A stretch of DNA of 64,000 bases from Kosakonia oryzendophytica. GTDB taxonomy: Bacteria > Pseudomonadota > Gammaproteobacteria > Enterobacterales > Enterobacteriaceae. The stretch lies in contig NZ_FMAY01000016.1 of the NCBI RefSeq assembly GCF_900094925.1, positions 27,763-91,762 of the forward strand. Reading direction: 5' to 3'. Positions 60,409 through 64,000 of the stretch are shown here, piece by piece; the first letter of the stretch is position 1, and each line of letters opens with the position of its first letter. The position numbers were made by a program, and so were the translations under genes. The notes beneath the pieces were generated by a model. The model saw only the letters and a list, made by a program, of their open reading frames with translations. It did not search any database and had not been told where the DNA came from.

Positions 60409-61401
60409 GTGGCCACGATGAAGGATGTTGCCCGCCTGGCGGGCGTTTCCACCTCTACGGTTTCCCACGTTATCAATAACGATCGCTTTGTCAGTGATGC
60501 GATTCGTGAAAAGGTGGACGCGGCGATCAAAACGCTGAACTACGCGCCCTCCGCCCTTGCGCGCAGTCTGAAGATCAATCAGACACGCACTATCGGCATG
60601 CTGATTACCGCCAGTACGAATCCCTTTTATTCAGAACTGGTGCGCGGCGTTGAACGTAGCTGTTTTGAGCGTGGCTATAGCCTGGTGCTGTGTAACACCG
60701 AAGGCGATGAGCAGCGGATGAATCGTAACCTGGAGACGCTGATGCAAAAGCGTGTTGATGGGTTACTTTTGCTGTGTACTGAAACGCATCAGCCTTCGCA
60801 AGAGATCATGCACCGTTATCCTTCTATACCCACCGTTATGATGGACTGGGCGCCGTTCGATGGCGACAGCGATCTGATTCAGGATAACTCCTTGTTTGGC
60901 GGCGATATGGCGACGCAGTATCTGATTGATAAAGGCTATACGCGTATTGCCTGCATTACCGGGCCGCTGGATAAAACACCGGCGCGTTTGCGTCTCGAAG
61001 GGTATCGCGAAGCGATGATTCGTGCCGGGCTGACCATTCGCGAAGGCGATGAAATTGAAAGTGATTTTGAGTTCGGCGGCGGGTTTGACGCGATGAAGTC
61101 GTTACTGGCGATGAACGAGCGTCCGCAGGCAGTGTTTATCGGGAATGATGCAATGGCCGTAGGGGCTTATCAGGCGCTGTATCAAGCGGGGCTGAAGATC
61201 CCGGAGGATATGGCTATCGTGGGTTATGATGATATTGAACTGGCGCGTTATATGACGCCGCCGCTCACCACTATCCATCAGCCAAAAGATGAACTGGGCG
61301 AGCTGGCGATTGATGTACTGATTCACCGAATGGCAGAACCTGATCTTCAACAGCAACGGTTGCAGCTGACGCCGATCTTAATGACGCGCGGTTCCGCCTG
61401 A
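60409..61401 (+). CDS. rbsR: Ribose operon repressor RbsR
   Basis: The 330-residue LacI-family repressor starts with GTG at 60409 ([20 protein letters not shown]), has the hinge helix [11 protein letters not shown] and a periplasmic-binding-like ribose domain ([15 protein letters not shown]). It binds the palindromes upstream of rbsD and dissociates with ribose. It starts three bases after rbsK and its last 24 bases overlap the convergent hsrA. Confidence 0.98.
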   Translation: MATMKDVARLAGVSTSTVSHVINNDRFVSDAIREKVDAAIKTLNYAPSALARSLKINQTRTIGMLITASTNPFYSELVRGVERSCFERGYSLVLCNTEGDEQRMNRNLETLMQKRVDGLLLLCTETHQPSQEIMHRYPSIPTVMMDWAPFDGDSDLIQDNSLFGGDMATQYLIDKGYTRIACITGPLDKTPARLRLEGYREAMIRAGLTIREGDEIESDFEFGGGFDAMKSLLAMNERPQAVFIGNDAMAVGAYQALYQAGLKIPEDMAIVGYDDIELARYMTPPLTTIHQPKDELGELAIDVLIHRMAEPDLQQQRLQLTPILMTRGSA

Positions 61402-62796
61402 TTTCCTGTTCCGCTCTTTTATCAGGTTGCGCCCATCTTTCGCTTTCAGCAGCATAAATACCAGTGCGGAAACCAGTGTAATCGCCCCCATCGTAATAAA
61501 CGTATAGTGAAACTGTTCCACTGTATTGGCGCTATCAAACCCTTCATAAAAACGCAGTACCGCTGCACTGACTGCCACGCCCAGGCTTATCGACAGTTGC
61601 TGTGTTACCGCCAGCACGCTATTGCCGCTGCTCGCGTTGTCATCCGTTAAATCCGCCAGCGTAATGGTGTTCATGGCTGTGAACTGCGTGGACATCGCCA
61701 TTCCCAGTACGAACAGCGGCAAAATCAGCATCCATACTGCCATTGACGGCGACTGGAGCGAGAACTGTGCAATCATCAAACCAATAAAAAGCGTGATGCC
61801 AACCAGTGTCTTGCGATAACCCAGACTGCGAAGTATTTGCGTGACGATGGATTTCGCCAGAATCGACCCCAGAGCGGTAGGTGCCATCATACAACCGGCG
61901 ATCAGCGCCGGATAACCAAAACCAACCTGCAACATCAGCGGCATCAGAAAAGGAACACAGCCGGTTCCCAGGCGTGATGCAATATTGCCCGCAATGCCGA
62001 CGGAAAAAGTATGTGTCCTAAACAGATTCAGTGAAATCAGTGGGGTCGGGTGGCGTTTAGCGTGGCGGATATAGGCCAGCAGTAACAAAATACCACTCAG
62101 GATGATGGCGAGTGCAATCCAGGTGGCAACCACTTTTTCGCCAAACAGTTCCATCCCACTTGAGAAGAGCACGAGGCTTAAGCCAAACAGGAAAAAACCG
62201 CCCATGTCGAAGCTACGTCGCGGGGTGGTGAAATTGGGCATATATTTGCGTGCGTAAAACAGTCCGGCAAGGCCAATGGGGATATTAATCAGAAAGATCC
62301 AGTGCCAGCTTGCCCACGTCACCAGAATGCCACCCATCACCGGGCCCAGAATCGGCCCGACCAGGCCTGGCATAGTGACAAAGTTAAGCACTGGCAATAA
62401 TTCACTGCGCGGATAAGCGCGCAACAGCGCCAGACGGGCTACCGGCATCATCATTGCTCCGCCGATGCCCTGAATCACACGAAAGATTACCAGCATGGCG
62501 AGCGAGTTGGAGAGCGCGCAAGCCAGAGAGCCTAGCGTAAACAGACTCACGGCTAGCATAAATATCCGCCGCGTACCGAAGCGGTCTGCCAGCCAGCCGC
62601 TCATCGGGATGAGCATCGCCACGGTCAGTGTGTAACTAATAATGGCTGATTGCATGGCTAAAGGGGAACGATCAAGGCTGTGCGCGATGGCCGGTAAAGC
62701 AGTGTTGAGAATGGTGGCGTCCAGCGCCTGCATAAAAAAAGCCATTGCCGCAATCCACGGCAGACCAGCCATACTGCGTGCTTTCTTCTCTGTCAT
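61378..62796 (-). CDS. hsrA: MFS transporter HsrA (YieO)
   Basis: The 472-residue DHA2-type exporter starts [20 protein letters not shown] at 62796; 19 further in-frame codons overlap the end of yieP. It has 14 predicted helices with motifs [12 protein letters not shown] (motif A) and [20 protein letters not shown] (motif C). In E. coli it was found as an activator of homocysteine-synthesis effects when overexpressed; the real substrate is unknown. It begins 11 bases after yieP and overlaps rbsR tail to tail. Confidence 0.95.
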   Translation of the reverse strand: MTEKKARSMAGLPWIAAMAFFMQALDATILNTALPAIAHSLDRSPLAMQSAIISYTLTVAMLIPMSGWLADRFGTRRIFMLAVSLFTLGSLACALSNSLAMLVIFRVIQGIGGAMMMPVARLALLRAYPRSELLPVLNFVTMPGLVGPILGPVMGGILVTWASWHWIFLINIPIGLAGLFYARKYMPNFTTPRRSFDMGGFFLFGLSLVLFSSGMELFGEKVVATWIALAIILSGILLLLAYIRHAKRHPTPLISLNLFRTHTFSVGIAGNIASRLGTGCVPFLMPLMLQVGFGYPALIAGCMMAPTALGSILAKSIVTQILRSLGYRKTLVGITLFIGLMIAQFSLQSPSMAVWMLILPLFVLGMAMSTQFTAMNTITLADLTDDNASSGNSVLAVTQQLSISLGVAVSAAVLRFYEGFDSANTVEQFHYTFITMGAITLVSALVFMLLKAKDGRNLIKERNRKSGGTARH

Positions 62797-62807
62797 GCAA
62801 TATCCCG

Positions 62808-63512
62808 TTATTTCGCCGTAGGGGCATAAGGCGTGGTCAGTAATATCTGGCATGCCCGGAATGCGCTTTCACCGTCGCTTTCCTGGATGGCATTCACAAT
62901 CGCCTGATGAAGGTCGAGCTTGACCACTTCGTTTTGCGTTATAGAAGTAAAGTAGGTGTGATAAATAGAATGAAAGAGCGTGGAGAACGATATAAGGAAG
63001 GGGTTTTCACTCATGGCGTAAATATGTTCATGCCAGGCCATATCCACATCTATCCAGCGTTCGCGGTTAAAATCCTTTTTCAGAATCACCATCTCTTCCA
63101 TTAATGTATTGAGATGTGCTTTTTGTTCCGCGCTGCCCAGAGTTGCCGCCAGCAGGCAAGCCTGAGGTTCCAGGCTGCTGCGCATTACCAGAAAGTGTTG
63201 GATAACGGTTTCAACATTCTCCTCGCTCATCCACCAGGACAATAATTCTTTATCCAGAAAGTTCCAGTTACCGCGTGGCATGACACGGGTGCCAATACGC
63301 GGACGGGGTAAAACCATTCCTTTTGCTGTTAATGTCTTTACTGCTTCCCTGATGGCGGTGCGGCTTACGCCAAACTGCTCACCCAGCTCCATCTCTCCAG
63401 GCAGAATAACACCTGGCGCATATTTGCCTTTCAGGATTTGTCGCGCCAGTTTCTCCGCCAGCACCCATGAGATGTTTTTCTGTGCGGCAAGTTGTTGTGC
63501 GTTTAAAGACAT
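62808..63512 (-). CDS. yieP: FadR/GntR-family regulator YieP
   Basis: The 234-residue protein has a winged helix-turn-helix (about 15-80, [24 protein letters not shown]) and an FCD ligand domain (about 100-220) with metal-binding His in DMAWHEHIY and HSIYH. It is probably cotranscribed with hsrA, which it may regulate. The E. coli protein is little characterised. Confidence 0.94.
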   Translation of the reverse strand: MSLNAQQLAAQKNISWVLAEKLARQILKGKYAPGVILPGEMELGEQFGVSRTAIREAVKTLTAKGMVLPRPRIGTRVMPRGNWNFLDKELLSWWMSEENVETVIQHFLVMRSSLEPQACLLAATLGSAEQKAHLNTLMEEMVILKKDFNRERWIDVDMAWHEHIYAMSENPFLISFSTLFHSIYHTYFTSITQNEVVKLDLHQAIVNAIQESDGESAFRACQILLTTPYAPTAK

Positions 63513-63664
63513 TTTCTCACTTCCTTTTATCTCGTTATCACCTGTTAGTATGCCATTCGATATATGTCAGTGGTGGTAAAAACAGCGAAATCAGCAATTC
63601 ATGCCGCTTTTTGCCGCGCTTTGTTGAAAAAAAACGCGGTTGATAACTTTTTTTAAATTAGGGG

Positions 63665-63692
63665 TTGTCAGCCGGAATTAACTCCCTATAAT
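63665..63692 (+). promoter_or_regulatory. rRNA operon promoter P1
   Basis: TTGTCA (63665-63670), 16 bases, TATAAT (63687-63692), followed by a GC-rich discriminator GCGCCACC, the mark of stringent control. An A/T-rich stretch at about 63627-63660 fits an UP element. The rest of 63513-63664 has no ORF and would hold Fis sites. Confidence 0.93.
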
Positions 63693-63762
63693 GCGCCACC
63701 ACTGACACGGCACAACGGCAAACACACCGGCCTGTCAGGTGAAGAAATCTGAAAATATTCAG

Positions 63763-63790
63763 TTGACTTCGCAGCGGGAAAGCGTAATAT
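63763..63790 (+). promoter_or_regulatory. rRNA operon promoter P2
   Basis: TTGACT (63763-63768), 16 bases, TAATAT (63785-63790), about 98 bases downstream of P1, as in other enterobacterial rrn operons. Confidence 0.92.
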
Positions 63791-63825
63791 GCACACCCCG
63801 CGCCGCAGCGAAAACACAGCGGCAC

Positions 63826-63837
63826 TGCTCTTTAACA
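63826..63837 (+). promoter_or_regulatory. rrn boxA antitermination site
   Basis: TGCTCTTTAACA equals the E. coli rrn leader boxA, bound by NusB-NusE to prevent Rho termination. Confidence 0.92.
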
Positions 63838-63971
63838 ATTTATCAGACAATCTGTGTGGGCACTCAAAGTGACATGGATTCTTGACGTCCACGGACGCTA
63901 AATGAATACCAAGTCTCACGAGTGAACACGTAATTCATTACGAAGTTTAATTCGATGAGCATCAAACTTTT

Positions 63972-64000
63972 AAATTGAAGAGTTTGATCATGGCTCAGAT
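63972..64000 (+). rRNA. rrsC: 16S ribosomal RNA (5' end only)
   Basis: AAATTGAAGAGTTTGATCAT followed by GGCTCAGAT is the universal enterobacterial 16S 5' end. Only 29 bases lie in the window. The place after yieP corresponds to rrsC of E. coli; the operon letter is by position. Confidence 0.97.

Overview
The window is a replication-origin region of a gamma-proteobacterium of the family Enterobacteriaceae. The gene order gyrB-recF-dnaN-dnaA-rpmH-rnpA-yidD-yidC-mnmE, then phoU-pstBACS, glmS-glmU, the atp operon, rsmG-mnmG-oriC-mioC-asnC-asnA, viaA-ravA-kup, rbsDACBKR-hsrA-yieP and the start of a 16S rRNA gene is that of the Escherichia/Salmonella/Citrobacter group, and most proteins look nearly identical to E. 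coli K-12 proteins as I remember them. The accessory genes suggest Citrobacter or a close relative, but genus cannot be settled by eye.

Layout. 1-7 kb: a PTS alpha-glucoside permease (glvC, cut by the window edge) divergent from its GntR-type regulator yidP, the transporter yidE, the heat-shock pair ibpA-ibpB behind a sigma-32 promoter, the lipoprotein yidQ, yidR and yidA. The cbrA-dgo-yidX and yidB genes that I remember between these in E. coli are absent. 7-18 kb: the replication and translation core. DnaN and recF, which abut in E. coli, are here split by 147 bp. 18-23 kb: yieE, chrR, adeP, yieH, cbrC and an ADP-ribosylglycohydrolase; tna, mdtL and bgl are absent. 23-28 kb: the Pho-regulated phosphate transporter. 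28-31.3 kb: an accessory patch in the pstS-glmS interval (next to attTn7) with an exported coiled-coil protein, a small membrane protein and an orphan type VI VgrG. 31.5-35 kb: UDP-GlcNAc synthesis genes. 35-37.6 kb: an accessory patch between glmU and atpC with an exported PL9-type pectate lyase behind two KdgR-like boxes and, convergent to it, an unannotated 23-codon ORF whose upstream region has two CRP-type palindromes. 37.7-48.7 kb: atpIBEFHAGDC, rsmG, mnmG, oriC (three 13-mers, DnaA boxes R1-R4, 14 GATC sites) and mioC. 48.7-64 kb: asnC, an asnA gene broken by an in-frame amber codon, viaA-ravA, kup, the ribose operon with two RbsR-type operators, hsrA, yieP, and the double rRNA promoter leading into 16S rRNA.

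How it works together: most of the window is housekeeping (replication start, ATP synthase, cell-wall precursor and phosphate supply). The two accessory patches and a few unusual cis-elements (a hairpin over the yidR ribosome site, the split dnaN-recF junction, the broken asnA) are what is worth following up. The best candidate for something undescribed is the 37.4-37.6 kb small ORF with CRP/KdgR-like sites beside the pectate lyase.
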